Shown in pieces: positions 50,201-64,000 of a stretch of 64,000 bases of DNA. Positions within the stretch are counted from its first letter, which is position 1. Every line of letters begins with the position of its first letter. The position numbers and the translations under genes are program-made. Under the pieces are notes generated by a model. It was given only the letters and a program-made list of their open reading frames with translations, was not told where the DNA came from and searched no databases. The stretch covers positions 2,418,001-2,482,000 of the forward strand of contig NC_079875.1 of the NCBI RefSeq assembly GCF_029227915.1. Direction: 5' to 3'. The stretch is from Hydractinia symbiolongicarpus. Its lineage: Eukaryota > Cnidaria > Hydrozoa > Anthoathecata > Hydractiniidae.

Positions 50201-51360
50201 AGCGCCCAGTGTAATCGCTGAGTTCCGGCAATCGTGTCAAATTAAGCTGAATGATAATTCTTGGAGTCCAATTGTCTCATTTATCACATTTATCAGGTCA
50301 CAGTCCAAAGTTAGTTCAATTAAGTCCCACAGTCAATCGTTTCATTGTTAAAAGCGATGCAACCTAGTAATATCAGAAAAATATCGCTAAGTACATGTTG
50401 GTACGAATATGTGACGCAACCGTTGTAACTCAAACGGATTAATACTGTTAGAAGGTCAATGAAATGTAGTTTTTGAAACAGTCTCTATTTCTTCAGCGCG
50501 CGCTAACGGCTAGGACTGGTCCCACAGTGAAGAATGACTTATTTGTATAAATTTTTAAATGAAGCGCTACCACAGCGCCCAGTGTAATCGCTGAGTTCCG
50601 GCAATCCCGTCAAATTAAGAAGAATGTTATTTCTTGGAGTCCAATTGTCTCAATTATCACATTTATCAGGTCACAGTACAAAGTTAGTTCAATTAAGTCC
50701 CACAGTCAATCGTTTCACTGTTAAAAGCAATGCAACCTAGTAATATGAGAAAAATATCGCTAAATACATGTTGGTACGAATATGTGGCGCAACCGTTGTA
50801 ACTGAAGCGGATTGATACCTTTAGAAGGTCAATGAAATGTAGTTTTTGAAACTGTCGCTATTTCTTCAGCGCGCAATAACGGCTAGGATTGGTCCCACAG
50901 TAAAGAATGACTTGCTTATCTAAATTTTTAAATGAAGCGCTACAACAGCGCCTAGTGTAATCGCTGAGTTCCGGCAATCATGTCAAATTAAGAAGAATGT
51001 TATTTCTTGGAGTCTAATTGTCTCACTTATAAAATTGATAAGGTCACAGTCCAAAATCAGTTCAATTAATCCCACAGTCAATCGTTTCATTGTTAAAAGC
51101 GATGCAACGTAGTAATATCAGAAAAGTATCGCTAAGTACATGTTGGTACGAATATGTGACGCAACCGTTGTAACTCAAACGGATTAATGCTGTTAGAAGG
51201 TCAATGAAATGTAGTTTTTGAAACTGTCTCTATTTTTTCAGCGCGCGCTAACGGCTAGGATTGGTCCCACAGTGAAGAATGACTTATTTGTCTAAATTTT
51301 TAAATGAAGCGCTACCACAGCGCCCAGTGTAATCGCTGAGTTCCTGCAATCACGTCAAAT

Positions 51361-53192
51361 TAAGAAGAATGTTATTTCTTGGAGTCCAATTGTCTCAATT
51401 ATCACATTTATCAGGTCACAGTCCAAAGTTTGTTCAATTAAGTCCCACAGTCAATCGTTTCACTGTTAAAAGCAATGCAACCTAGTAATATGAGAAAAAT
51501 ATTGCTATATACATGTTGGTACGAATATGTGACCCAACCGTTGTAACTGAAGCGGATTGATACCGTTAGAAAGTCAATGAAATGTAGTTTTTGTAACTGT
51601 CGCTATTTCTTCAGCGCGCAATAACGGCTAGGATTGGTCCCACAGTAAAAATTGAATTATTAATCTAAATTTTTAAATAAAGCGCCACCACAGCGCCCAG
51701 TGTAATCGCTGAGTTCGGCAATCGTGTCAAATTAAGCTGAATGTTATTTCTTGTAGTACAATTGTCTCATTTACCACATTTATCATGTCACAGTCCAAAG
51801 TTAGTTCAATTAAGTCCCACAGCCAATCGTTTCATTGTTAAAATCGATACAACCTAGTAATACCGGAAAGATATCATGAAATACATGTTGGTACGAATAT
51901 GTGACGCAACCGTTGTAACTAAAGCGGACTGATACCGTTAGAAAGTCAATGAAATGTAGTTTTTGAAACTGTCGCTATTTCTTCAGCTCGCGATAACGGC
52001 TAGAATTGGTACCACAGTAAAGAATGACTTGCTTATCTAAATTTTTAAATGAAGCGCTACAACAGCGCCCAGTGTAATCGCTGAGTTCCGGCAATCATGT
52101 CAAATTAAGAAGAATGTTATTTCTTAGAGTCTAATTGTCTCACTTATAACATTGAAGCGCGCAATAACGGCTAGGATTGGTCCCACAGTAAAAATTGAAT
52201 TATTAATCTAAATTTTTAAATAAAGCGCCACTACAGCGCCCAGTGTAATCGCTGAGTTGCGGCAATCGTGTCAAATTAAGAAGAATGTTATTTCTTGGAG
52301 TCCAATTGTCTCAATTATCACATTTATCAGGTCACAGTCCAAAGTTTGTTCAATTAAGTCCCACAGTCAATCGTTTCACTGTTAAAAGCAATGCAACCTA
52401 GTAATATGAGAAAAATATTGCTATATACATGTTGGTACGAATATGTGACCCAACCGTTGTAACTGAAGCGGATTGATACCGTTAGAAAGTCAATGAAATG
52501 TAGTTTTTGTAACTGTCGCTATTTCTTCAGCGCGCAATAACGGCTAGGATTGGTCCCACAGTAAAAATTGAATTATTAATCTAAATTTTTAAATAAAGCG
52601 CCACCACAGCGCCCAGTGTAATCGCTGAGTTCGGCAATCGTGTCAAATTAAGCTGAATGTTATTTCTTGTAGTACAATTGTCTCATTTACCACATTTATC
52701 ATGTCACAGTCCAAAGTTAGTTCAATTAAGTCCCACAGCCAATCGTTTCATTGTTAAAATCGATACAACCTAGTAATACCGGAAAGATATCATGAAATAC
52801 ATGTTGGTACGAATATGTGACGCAACCGTTGTAACTAAAGCGGACTGATACCGTTAGAAAGTCAATGAAATGTAGTTTTTGAAACTGTCGCTATTTCTTC
52901 AGCTCGCGATAACGGCTAGAATTGGTACCACAGTAAAGAATGACTTGCTTATCTAAATTTTTAAATGAAGCGCTACAACAGCGCCCAGTGTAATGGCTGA
53001 GTTCCGGCAATCATGTCAAATTAAGAAGAATGTTATTTCTTGGAGTCTAATTGTCTCACTTATAACATTGAAGCGCGCTATAACGGCTAGGATTGGTCCC
53101 ACAGTAAAAATTGAATTATTAATCTAAATTTTTAAATAAAGCGCCACTACAGCGCCCAGTGTAATCGCTGAGTTGCGGCAATCGTGTCAAAT
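51361..53192 (+). repeat. Tandem duplication, 2 x 916 bp, each with a 171-bp short monomer
   Basis: Block 51361-52276 repeats from 52277. Each contains two full monomers plus a short unit in which aacattga runs directly into agcgcgcaataacgg (join at 52154 and 53070), removing about 201 bp. Shared variants include agtttgttcaatt, ttgctatatacatg, ttgtagtacaattg and atatcatgaaatac. Confidence 0.85.
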
Positions 53193-56100
53193 TAAGCTGA
53201 ATGTTATGTCTTGGAGTCCAATTGTCTCATTTATCACATTTATCAGGTCACAGTCCAAAGTTAGTTCAATTAAGACCCACATTCAATCGTTTCACTGATA
53301 AAAGCGATGCATCCTATTGACATGAGAAAAATATCGCTAAATACATGTTGGCACGAATATGTGTCGCAACCGTTGTAACTGAAGCGGATTGATACCGTTA
53401 GAAAGTCAATGATATGTAGTTTTTGAAACTGTCGCTATTTCTTCAGCGCGCAATAACGGCTAGGATTGGTCCCGCAGTAAAGAATGACTTGCTTATCTAA
53501 ATTTTTAAATGAAGCGCTACCACAGCGCCCAGTGTAATCGCTGAGTTCCGGCAATCGTGTCAAATTAAGCTGAATGTTTTGTCTTGGAGTCCAATTGTCT
53601 CATTTATCACATTTATCAGGTCACAGAGCAAAGTTAGTTCAATTAAGACCCACAGTCAATCGTTTCACTGTTAAAAGCGATGCAACCTGGTAATATGAGA
53701 AAAACATCGCTAAATACATGTTGGTACGAATATGTGACGCAACCGTTGCAACTGAAGCGGATTGATACTGTTAGAAAGTCAATGAAATGTAGTTTTTGAA
53801 ACTGTCGCTATTTCTTCAGAGCGCGATAACGGCTAGGATTGGTCCCACAGTAAAGAATGACTTGCTTATCTAAATTTTTAGATGAAGCGCTACCACAGCG
53901 CCCAGTGTAATCGCTGAGTTCCGGCAATCACGTCAAATTAAGAAGAATGTTATTTCTTGGAGTCTAATTGTCTCACTTATAACATTGATAAGGTCACAGT
54001 CCAAAATCAGTTCAATTAATCCCACAGTCAATCGTTTCATTGTTAAAAGCGATGCAACCTAGTAATATCAGAAAAGTATCGCTAAGTACATGTTGGTACG
54101 AATATGTGACGCAACCGTTGTAACTCAAACGGATTAATGCTGTTAGAAGGTCAATGAAATGTAGTTTTTGAAACTGTCTCTATTTTTTCAGCGCGCGCTA
54201 ACGGCTAGGATTGGTCCCACAGTGAAGAATGACTTATTTGTCTAAATTTTTAAATGAAGCGCTACCACAGCGCCCAGTGTAATCGCTGAGTTCCGGCAAT
54301 CACGTCAAATTAAGAAGAATGTTATTTCTTGGAGTCCAATTGTCTCAATTATCACATTTATCAGGTCACAGTCCAAAGTTAGTTCAATTAAGTCCCACAG
54401 TCAATTGTTTCACTGTTAAAAGCAATGCAACCTAGTAATATGAGAAAAATATTGCTATATACATGTTGGTACGAATATGTGACGCAACCGTTGTAACTGA
54501 AGCGGATTGATACCGTTAGAAAGTCAATGAAATGTAGTTTTTGTAACTGTCGCTATTTCTTCAGCGCGCAATAACGGCTAGGATTGGTCCCACAGTAAAA
54601 ATTGAATTATTAATCTAAATTTTTAAATAAAGCGCCACCACAGCGTCCAGTGTAATCGCTGAGTTCGGCAATCGTGTCAAATTAAGCTGAATGTTATTTC
54701 TTGTAGTACAATTGTCTCATTTACCACATTTATCATGTCACAGTCCAAAGTTAGTTCAATTAAGTCCCACAGTCAATCGTTTCATTGTTAAAATCGATAC
54801 AACTTAGTATTACCGGAAAGATATCATGAAATACATGTTGGTACGAATATGTGACGCAACCGTTGTAACTAAAGCGGTCTGATACCGTTAGAAAGTCAAT
54901 TAAATGTAGTTTTTGAAACTGTCGCTATTTCTTCAGCTCGCGATAACGGCTAGAATTGGTCCCACAGTAAAGAATGACTTGCTTATCTAAATTTTTAAAT
55001 GAAGCGCTACAACAGCGCCCAGTGTAATCGCTGAGTTCCGGCAATCATGTAAAATTAAGAAGAATGTTATTTCTTGGAGTCTAATTGTCTCACTTATAAC
55101 ATTGAAGCGCGCAATAACGGCTAGGATTGGTCCCACAGTAAAAATTGAATTATTAATCTAAATTTTTAAATAAAGCGCCACTACAGCGCCCAGTGTAATC
55201 GCTGAGTTACGGCAATCGTGTCAAATTAAGCTGAATGTTATGTCTTGGAGTCCAATTGTCTCATTTATCACATTTATCAGGTCACAGTCCAAAGTTAGTT
55301 CAATTAAGACCCACATTCAATCGTTTCACTGATAAAAGCGATGCATCCTATTGACATGAGAAAAATATCGCTAAATACATGTTGGCACGAATATGTGTCG
55401 CAACCGTTGTAACTGAAGCGGATTGATACCGTTAGAAAGTCAATGATATGTAGTTTTTGAAACTGTCGCTATTTCTTCAGCGCCCAATAACGGCTAGGAT
55501 TGGTCCCACAGTAAAGAATGACTTGCTTATCTAAATTTTTAAATGAAGCGCTACCACAGCGCCCAGTGTAATCGCTGAGTTCCGGCAATCGTGTCAAATT
55601 AGGCTGAATGTTTTGTCTTGGAGTCCAATTGTCTCATTTATCACATTTATCAGGTCACAGAGCAAAGTTAGTTCAATTAAGACCCACAGTCAATCGTTTC
55701 ACTGTTAAAAGCGATGCAACCTGGTAATATGAGAAAAACATCGCTACATACATGTTGGTACGAATATGTGACGCAACCGTTGTAACTGAAGCGGATTGAT
55801 ACCGTTAGAAAGTCAATGAAATGTAGTTTTTGAAACTGTCGCTATTTCTTCAGAGCGCGATAACGGCTAGGATTGGTCCCACAGTAAAGAATGACTTGCT
55901 TATCTAAATTTTTAGATGAAGCGATCCCACAGCCCTCAGTGTAATCGCTGAGTTCCGGCAATCATGTTAAATTAAGAAGAATGTTATTTCTTGGAGTTCA
56001 ATTCTCTCATTTACCACATTTATCATGTCACAGTCCAAAGTTAGTTCAATTAAGTCCCACAGTCAATCGTTTTATTGTTAAAAGTGATGCAATCTAGTTA

Positions 56101-58300
56101 TATCAGAAAAATATCGCTAAAAACATGTTGGTACGAATATGTGACTCAACCGTTGTAACTCAAACGGATTAACACCGTTAGAAAGTCAAGGAATTGTAAA
56201 TTTTGAGACTGTCGCAGTTTCTTCAGCGCGCGATAACGGCTAGGATTGGTCACACAGTAAAGAATGACTTGCTTATCTAAATTTTTAAATGAAGCGCTAC
56301 CACAGCGCCCAGTGTAATCGCTGAGTTCCGGCAATCATGTCAAATTAAGAAGAATGTTATTTCTTGGAGTCTAATTGTCTCACTTATAACATTGAAGCGC
56401 GCAATAACGGCTAGGATTGGTCCCACAGTAAAAATTGAATTATTAATATAAATTTTTAAATAAAGCGCCACTACAGCGCCCAGTGTAATCGCTGAGTTGC
56501 GGCAATCGTGTCAAATTAAGCTGAATGTTATGTCTTGGAGTCCAATTGTCTCATTTATCACATTTATCAGGTCACAGTCCAAAGTTGGTTCAATTAAGAC
56601 CCACATTCAATCGTTTCACTGATAAAAGCGATGCATCCTATTGACATGAGAAAAATATCGCTAAATACATGTTGGCACGAATATGTGTCGCAACCGTTGT
56701 AACTGAAGCGGATTGATACCGTTAGAAAGTCAATGATATGTAGTTTTTGAAACTGTCGCTATTTCTTCAGCGCCCAATAACGGCTAGGATTGGTCCCACA
56801 GTAAAGAATGACTTGCTTATCTAAATTTTTAAATGAAGCGCTACCACAGCGCCCAGTGTAATCGCTGAGTTCCGGCAATCGTGTCAAATTAGGCTGAATG
56901 TTTTGTCTTGGAGTCCAATTGTCTCATTTATCACATTTATCAGGTCACAGAGCAAAGTTAGTTCAATTAAGACCCACAGTCAATCGTTTCACTGTTAAAA
57001 GCGATGCAACCTGGTAATATGAGAAAAACATCGCTACATACATGTTGGTACGAATATGTGACGCAACCGTTGTAACTGAAGCGGATTGATACCGTTAGAA
57101 AGTCAATGAAATGTAGTTTTTGAAACTGTCGCTAATTCTTCAGAGCGCGATAACGGCTAGGATTGGTCCCACAGTAAAGAATGACTTGCTTATCTAAATT
57201 TTTAGATGAAGCGATCCCACAGCCCTCAGTGTAATCGCTGAGTTCCGGCAATCATGTTAAATTAAGAAGAATGTTATTTCTTGGAGTTCAATTCTCTCAT
57301 TTACCACATTTATCATGTCACAGTCCAAAGTTAGTTCAATTAAGTCCCACAGTCAATCGTTTTATTGTTAAAAGTGATGCAATCTAGTTATATCAGAAAA
57401 ATATCGCTAAAAACATGTTGGTACGAATATGTGACTCAACCGTTGTAACTCAAACGGACTAACACCGTTAGAAAGTCAAGGAATTGTAAATTTTGAGACT
57501 GTCGCAGTTTCTTCAGCGCGCGATAACGGCTAGGATTGGTCACACAGTAAAGAATGACTTGCTTATCTAAATTTTTAAATGAAGCGCTACCACAGCGCCC
57601 AGTGTAATCGCTGAGTTCCGGCAATCGTGTCAAATTAAGCTGAATGTTTTGTCTTGGAGTCCAATTGTCTCATTTATCACATTTATCAAGTCACAGAGCA
57701 AAGTTAGTTCAATTAAGACCCACAGTCAATCGTTTCACTGTTAAAAGCGTTGCAACCTGGTAATATGAGAAAAATATCGCTAAATACATGTTGGTACGAA
57801 TATGTGACGCAACTGTTGTAACTGAAGCGGATTGATACCGTTAGAAAGTCAATGAAATGTAGTTATTGAAACTGTCGCTGTTTCTTCAGCGCGCGATAAC
57901 GGCTAGGATTGGTCACACAGTAAAGAATGACTTGCTTATCTAAATTTTTAAATGAAGCGCTACCACAGCGCCCAGTGTAATCGCTGAGTTCCGGCAATCA
58001 TGTCAAATTAAGAAGAATGTTATTTCTTGGAGTCTAATTGTCTCACTTATAACATTGAAGCGCGCAATAACGGCTAGGATTGGTCCCACAGTAAAAATTG
58101 AATTATTAATCTAAATTTTTAAATAAAGCGCCACTACAGCGCCCAGTGTAATCGCTGAGTTGCGGCAATCGTGTCAAATTAAGCTGAATGTTATGTCTTG
58201 GAGTCCAATTGTCTCATTTATCACATTTATCAGGTCACAGTCCAAAGTTAGTTCAATTAAGACCCACATTCAATCGTTTCACTGATAAAAGCGATGCATC
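53070..58300 (+). repeat. Right-block duplications carrying the 171-bp short monomer (offsets 2034, 1290, 1663 bp)
   Basis: The aacattgaagcgcgc join recurs at 55104, 56394 and 58057 after 53070. The linked gtgtcgcaaccg variant recurs at 53361, 55395 and 56685, giving the same 2034 and 1290 offsets. Nearly identical sequence around each shows serial block duplication. The stretch 55104-56335 repeats at 56394-57625 and then diverges. Confidence 0.8.
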
Positions 58301-59499
58301 CTATTGACATGAGAAAAATATCGCTAAATACATGTTGGCACGAATATGTGACGCAACTGTTGTAACTGAAGCGGATTGATACCGTTAGAAAGTCAATGAA
58401 ATGTAGTTATTGAAACTGTCGCTATTTCTTCAGCGCGCGATAACGGCTTGGATTGGTCCCACAGTAAAAATGACTTATTTATCCAAATTTTTAAATGAAG
58501 CGCTACCACAGCGCCCAGTGTAATCGCTGAGTTCCAGCAATCATGTCAAATTAAGATTAACGTTATTTCTTGGAGTCCAATTGTGTCATTTACCACATTT
58601 ATCATGTCACAGTCCAAAGTTAGTTCAATTAAGTCCCACAGTCAATCGTTTTATTGTTAAAAGTGATGCAATCTAGTTATATCAGAAAAATATCGCTAAA
58701 AACATGTTGGTACGAATATGTGACTCAACCGTTGTAACTCAAACGGACTAACACCGTTAGAAAGTCAAGGAATTGTAAATTTTAAGACTGTCGCTGTTTC
58801 TTCAGCGCGCGATAACGGCTAGGATTGGTCACACAGTAAAGAATGACTTGCTTATCTAAATTTTTAAATGAAGCGCTACCACAGCGCCCAGTGTAATCGC
58901 TGTGTTCCGGCAATCATGTCAAATTAAGAAGAATGTTATTTCTTGGAGTCCAATTGTCTCACTTATAAGATTTATAAGGTCACAGTCCAAAATCAGTTCA
59001 ATTAGTCCCACAGTCAATCGTTTCACTGTTAAAAGCGATGCAACCTGGTAATATGAGAAAAATATTGCTAAATACATGTTAATACGAATATGTGACGCAA
59101 CCGTTGTAACTGAAGCGGATAGATACCGTTAGAAAGTTAATGAAATGTAGTTTTTGAAACTGTCGCTATTTCTTCAGAGCGTGATAACGGCTAGGATTGG
59201 TCCCACAGTAAAGAATGACTTGTTTATCTAAATTTTTAGATGAAGCGCTCCCACAGCCCTCAGTGTAATCGCTGAGTTCCGGCAATCATGTTAAATTAAG
59301 AAGAATGTTATTTCTTGGAGTTCAATTGTCTCATTTATCACATTTATCAGTTCACAGTCCAAAGTTAGTGCAAATAAGTCCCACAGTCAATCCTTTCATT
59401 GTTAAAATCGATACAACCTAGTAATACCGGAAAGATATAACGAAATACATGTTGGTACGAATATGTGACGCAACTGTTGTAACTGAAGCGGATTGATAC

Positions 59500-62400
59500 T
59501 GTTAGAAAGTCAATGAAATGTAGTTTTTGAGACTGTCGCTATTTCTTCAGCGCACGATAACGGTGAGGATTGGTCCCACGGTAAAGAAGGACTTATTTAT
59601 CCAAATTTTTAAATGAAGCGCTACCACAGCGCCCAATGTAATCGCTGAGTTCCAGCAATCATGTCAAATTAAGATGAACGTTATTTCTTGGAGTCCAATT
59701 GTCTCATTTACCACATTTATCATGTCACAGTCCAAAGTTAGTTCCATTAAGTCCCACAGTCAATCGTTTAATTGTTAAAAGCGATGCAATCTATTTATAT
59801 CAGAAAAATATCGCTAAATACATGTTGGTACGAATATGTGGCTCAACCGTTGTAACTCAAACGGACTGACATCGTTAGAAAGTCAAGGAACTGTAAATTT
59901 TGAGACTGTCGCTATTTCTTCAGCGCACGATAACGGTGAGGATTGGTCCCACGGTAAAGAGGGACTTTTTTATCTAAATATTTGAATGAAGCGCTACCGC
60001 AGCGCCCAGTGTAATCGTTGAGTTCCGGCAATCATGTCAAATTAAGATGAATGATATTTCTTGGAGTCCAATTGTCTTATTTATCACATTTATCAGGTCA
60101 CAGTCCAAAGTTAGTTCAATTAAGTCCCACAGTCAATCGTTTCATTGTTATAAGCGATGCAACCCAGTAATATCAGAAAAATGTCGCTAAATACATGTTG
60201 GTACGAATATGTGACCCAACCGTTGTAACTCAAACGGACCGACAGTGTTAGAAAGTCAATGAAATGTAGTTTTTGAAACTGTCGCTATTTCTTCAGCGCG
60301 CGATAACGGCTAGGATTTGTCCCACAGTAAAAATGATTTATTTATCTAAATTTTTAAATGAAGCGCTACCACAGCGCCCAGTGTAATCGCTGAGTTCCAG
60401 CAATCATGTCAAATCAAGATTAACATTTTTTCTTGGAGTCCAGTTGTCTCATTTACCACATCTATCAGGTCACAGTCCAAAGTTAGTTCAATTAAGTCCC
60501 ACAGTCAATCGTTTTATTGTTAAAAGCGATGCAATCTAGTTATATCAGAAAAATATCGCTAAATACATGTTGGTACGAATATGTGACTTAACCGTTGTAA
60601 CTCAAACGGACTGACATCGTTAGAAAGTCAAGGAATTTTAAATTTTGAGACTGTCGCTATTTCTTCAGCGCGCGATAACGGTGAGGATTGGTCCCACGGT
60701 AAAGAATGACTAATTTATTTAAATTTTTAAATGAAGCGCTACCACAGCGCCCAGTATAATCGCTGAGTTCCGGCAATCATGTCAAATTAAGGTGAATGTT
60801 TTTTCTTGGAGTCCAATTGTCTTATTTATCACATTTATCAGGTCACAGTTCGACGTTAGTTCAATTAAGTCCCACAGTCAATCGTTTTATTGTTAAAAGC
60901 GATGCAATCTAGTTATATCAGAAAAATATCGCTAAATACATGTTGGTACGAATATGTGACCCAGCCGTTGCAACTCAAACAAACTGACACCGTTAGAAAG
61001 TCAATGAAATGTACTTTGTGAAACTGTCGTTAATTCTTCAGCGCGAGATAACGGCTAGGATTGGTCCCACAGTAAAAAATGACTCATTAATCTAAATTTT
61101 TAAATGAACCACTACCACAGCGTCCAGTGTAATCGCTGAGTTCCGGCAATCAGGTCAAATTAAGAAGAATGTTATTTCTTGGAGTACAATTGTCTCACTT
61201 ATAACATTTATAAGGTCACAGTCCAAAATCAGTTCAATTAAGTCTCACAGCCAATCGTTTCACTGTTAAAAGCGATGGAATCTAGTAATATGAGAAAAAT
61301 ATCGCTAAATACATGTTGGTACGAATATGTGACCCAACCGTTGTAACTCAAACGGACTGACACCGTTAGAAATTCAATGAAATATAGTTTTTGAAACTGT
61401 CGCTATTTTTTCAGCGCGCGATAACGGCTAGGATTGGTCCCAAAGTAAAAATGATTTATTTATCTAAATTTTTAAATGAAGCGCTACCACAGCGCTCAGT
61501 GTAATCGCTGAGTTCCAGCAATCATGTCAAATTGAGATGAATGTTATTTCTTGGAGTCCAATTGTCTCACTTTCAGATTTATAAGGTCACAGCATTAAAT
61601 CAGTTCAAATAAGTCCCACAGTCAATCGTTTTATTGTTAAAAGCGATGCAATCTAGTTATATCAGAAAAATATCGCTAAATACATGTTGGTACGAATATG
61701 TGACTCAACCGTTGTAACTCAAACGGATTGACATCGTTAGAAAGTCAAGGAATTGTAAATTTTGAGACTGTCGCTATTTCTTCAGCGCGCAATAACGGTG
61801 AGGATTGGTCCCACGGTAAAGAATGACTAATTTATTTAAATTTTTAAATGAAGCGCTACCACAGCGCCCAGTATAATCGCTGAGTTCCGGCAATCATGTC
61901 AAATTAAGGTGAATGTTTTTTCTTGGAGTCCAATTGTCTTATTTATCACATTTATCAGGTCACAGTTCGACGTTAGTTCAATTAAGTCCCACAGTCAATC
62001 GTTTTATTGTTAAAAGCGATGCAATCTAGTTATATCAGAAAAATATCGCTAAATACATGTTGGTACGAATATGTGGCTCAACCGTTGTAACTCAAACGGA
62101 CTGACATCGTTAGAAAGTCAAGGAACTGTATATTTTGAGACTGTCGCTATTTCTTCAGCGCGCGATAACGGTGAGGATTGGTCCCACGGTAAAGAATGAC
62201 TTATTTATCTAAATTTTTAAATGAAGCGCTACCACAGCGCCCAGTGTAATCGCTGAGTTCCGACAATCATGTCAAATTAAGATGAATGTTATTTCTTGGA
62301 ATCCAATTGTCTTATTTATCACATTTATCAGGTCACAGTCCAAAGTTAGTTCAATTAAGTCCCACAGTCAATCGTTTTATTGTTAAAAGCGATGCAATCT

Positions 62401-64000
62401 AGTAATATCAGAAAAATGTCGCTAAATACATGTTGGTACGAATATGTGACCCAACCGTTGTAACTCAAACGGACTGACACCGTTAGAAATTCAATGAAAT
62501 GTAGTTTTTGAAACTGTCTCTATTTTTTCAGCGCGCGATAACGGCTAGGATTGGTCCCAAAGTAAAAATGATTTATTTATCTAAATTTTTAAATGAAGCG
62601 CTACCACAGCGCTCAGTGTAATCGCTGAGTTCCAGCAATCATGTCAAATTGAGATGAATGTTATTTCTTGGAGTCCAATTGTCTCACTTTCAGATTTATA
62701 AGGTCACAGCATTAAATCAGTTCAAATAAGTCCCACAGTCAATCGTTTTATTGTTAAAAGCGATGCAATCTAGTTATATCAGAAAAATATCGCTAAATAC
62801 ATGTTGGTACGAATATGTGACTCAACCGTTGTAACTCAAACGGATTGACATCGTTAGAAAGTCAAGGAATTGTAAATTTTGAGACTGTCGCTATTTTTTC
62901 AGCGCGCGATAACGGCTAGGATTGGTCCCAAAGTAAAAATGATTTATTTATCTAAATTTTTAAATGAAGCGCTACCACAGCGCTCAGTGTAATCGCTGAG
63001 TTCCAGCAATCATGTCAAATTGAGATGAATGTTATTTCTTGGAGTCCAATTGTCTCACTTTCAGATTTATAAGGTCACAGCATTAAATCAGTTCAAATAA
63101 GTCCCACAGTCAATCGTTTTATTGTTAAAAGCGATGCAATCTAGTTATATCAGAAAAATATCGCTAAATACATGTTGGTACGAATATGTGACTCAACCGT
63201 TGTAACTCAAACGGATTGACATCGTTAGAAAGTCAAGGAATTGTAAATTTTGAGACTGTCGCTATTTCTTCATCGCGCGATAACGGCTAGGATTGGTCCC
63301 ACAGTAAAGAATGACTTATTCATCTAAATTTTTAAATGAAGCGCTACCACAGCGACCAGTGTAATCGCTGAGTTCCGGCAATCACGTCAAATTAAGAAGA
63401 ATATTTTTTCTCGGAGTTCAATTGTCTCATTTATCACATTCATCAGTTCACAGTACAAAGTTAGTTCAATTAAGTTCCACAGTCAATCGTGTCATTGTTA
63501 AAAGCTATGCAACCTAGTAACATCAGATAAATATCGCTAAATACATGTTGGTACGAATATGTGACCCAACTGTTGTAACTCAAAAGGACTGACACCGTTA
63601 GAAAGTCAATGAAATGTAGTTTTTGAGACTGTCGCTATTTCTTCAGCGCACGATAACGGTGAGGATTGGTCCCACGGTAAAGAAGGACTTATTTATCCAA
63701 ATTTTTAAATGAAGCGCTACCACAGCGCCCAGTGTAATCGCTGAGTTCCAGCAATCATGTCAAATTAAGATGAACGTTATTTCTTGGAGTCCAATTGTCT
63801 CATTTACCACATTTATCATGTCACAGTCCAAAGTTAGTTCCATTAAGTCCCACAGTCAACCGTTTAATTGTTAAAAGCGATGCAATCTATTTTTATCAGA
63901 AAAATATCGCTAAATACATGTTGGTACGAATATGTGGCTCAACCGTTGTAACTCAAACGGACTGACATCGTTAGAAAGTCAAGGAACTGTAAATTTTGAG
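59500..64000 (+). repeat. 11-monomer higher-order period (4096 bp) with internal 1117- and 371-bp duplications
   Basis: The variant cacggtaaagaaggactt occurs at about 59578 and again at about 63674, offset 4096 bp, and the sequence stays parallel to the window end (gtggctcaaccg, ggaactgtaaattttgag). Inside, the tttcagatttataagg variant occurs at 61571, 62688 and 63059, showing a three-monomer and then a one-monomer duplication. The repeat continues past the window. Confidence 0.75.

Larger units (their letters stand above)
41262..64000 (+). repeat. Satellite DNA array, right block
   Basis: The same monomer family in the same orientation resumes in mid-unit immediately after the LINE and runs off the window end. 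Monomers here are more varied than in the first 25 kb, and duplications are shorter and more mixed. Variants with gtgacgcaaccgttgtaactgaagcggattgatacc are common between 44 and 58 kb; variants with tcaaggaattgtaaattttgagactg and cggtgaggattggtcccacgg mark 59.5-64 kb. No non-repeat sequence of appreciable length was noticed in this block. Confidence 0.97.

Noticed and set aside
56146-56334. Minus-strand open frames of 62-65 residues here and at 57436-57633
   Set aside because: Both are in standard satellite sequence and are copies of one another at the 1290-bp offset; no motif and no transcription signal.

Overview
The window is almost entirely one tandem satellite DNA family interrupted by a single non-LTR (LINE) retrotransposon. 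The monomer is about 372 bp and there are roughly 165 head-to-tail copies, all on the + strand as read here. No host protein gene, rRNA or tRNA gene was seen. A multi-kilobase satellite with higher-order repeats, plus an AT-rich LINE with an APE-type endonuclease and reverse transcriptase, points to (peri)centromeric or other constitutive heterochromatin of a eukaryote. An invertebrate animal is most likely. The species cannot be told from this sequence alone.

Layout. Positions 1-37645 are satellite. Within it, three successive copies of a long higher-order repeat (HOR) begin at 171, 9801 and 17962, with periods of 9630 and 8161 bp. They share the same order of recognisable monomer types, but each carries a different local tandem duplication: a pentamer of 1843 bp in copy 1, a hexamer of 2216 bp in copy 2 and a dimer of 745 bp in copy 3. 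From about 25 kb onward the long order gives way to shorter duplications of 1118, 3116/1998, 1116 and 747 bp. Positions 37646-41261 are the LINE. Positions 41262-64000 are more satellite, with duplications of 1866, 916, 2034, 1290, 1117 and 371 bp, and a 4096-bp (11-monomer) period near the right edge.

The LINE is truncated at its 5' end. It keeps the C-terminal end of an ORF1 SGNH/GDSL-esterase-like domain, a complete and uninterrupted ORF2 (endonuclease, reverse transcriptase, C-terminal region), a structured 3' UTR, an AATAAA signal and an (AAG)5 tail. ORF2 lies in the -1 frame relative to ORF1. It has no ATG before the middle of its endonuclease domain, and its open frame begins exactly at a canonical T-TTT-TTA slippery heptamer inside ORF1. 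This suggests that ORF2 is made by -1 programmed ribosomal frameshifting. The pre-insertion site survives intact in a neighbouring tandem copy, so both LINE boundaries can be placed to the base, with no more than 1 bp of possible target-site duplication.

The satellite records its own evolution. The record includes a conversion-like mosaic in HOR copy 3, half-monomers made by deletion between an internal short repeat, a 19-bp deletion spread over seven HOR positions, a templated-looking filler insertion that was later duplicated, and a 20-bp near-palindrome in essentially every monomer that is a candidate protein-binding box. Because many blocks are nearly identical, copy numbers also depend on correct assembly.
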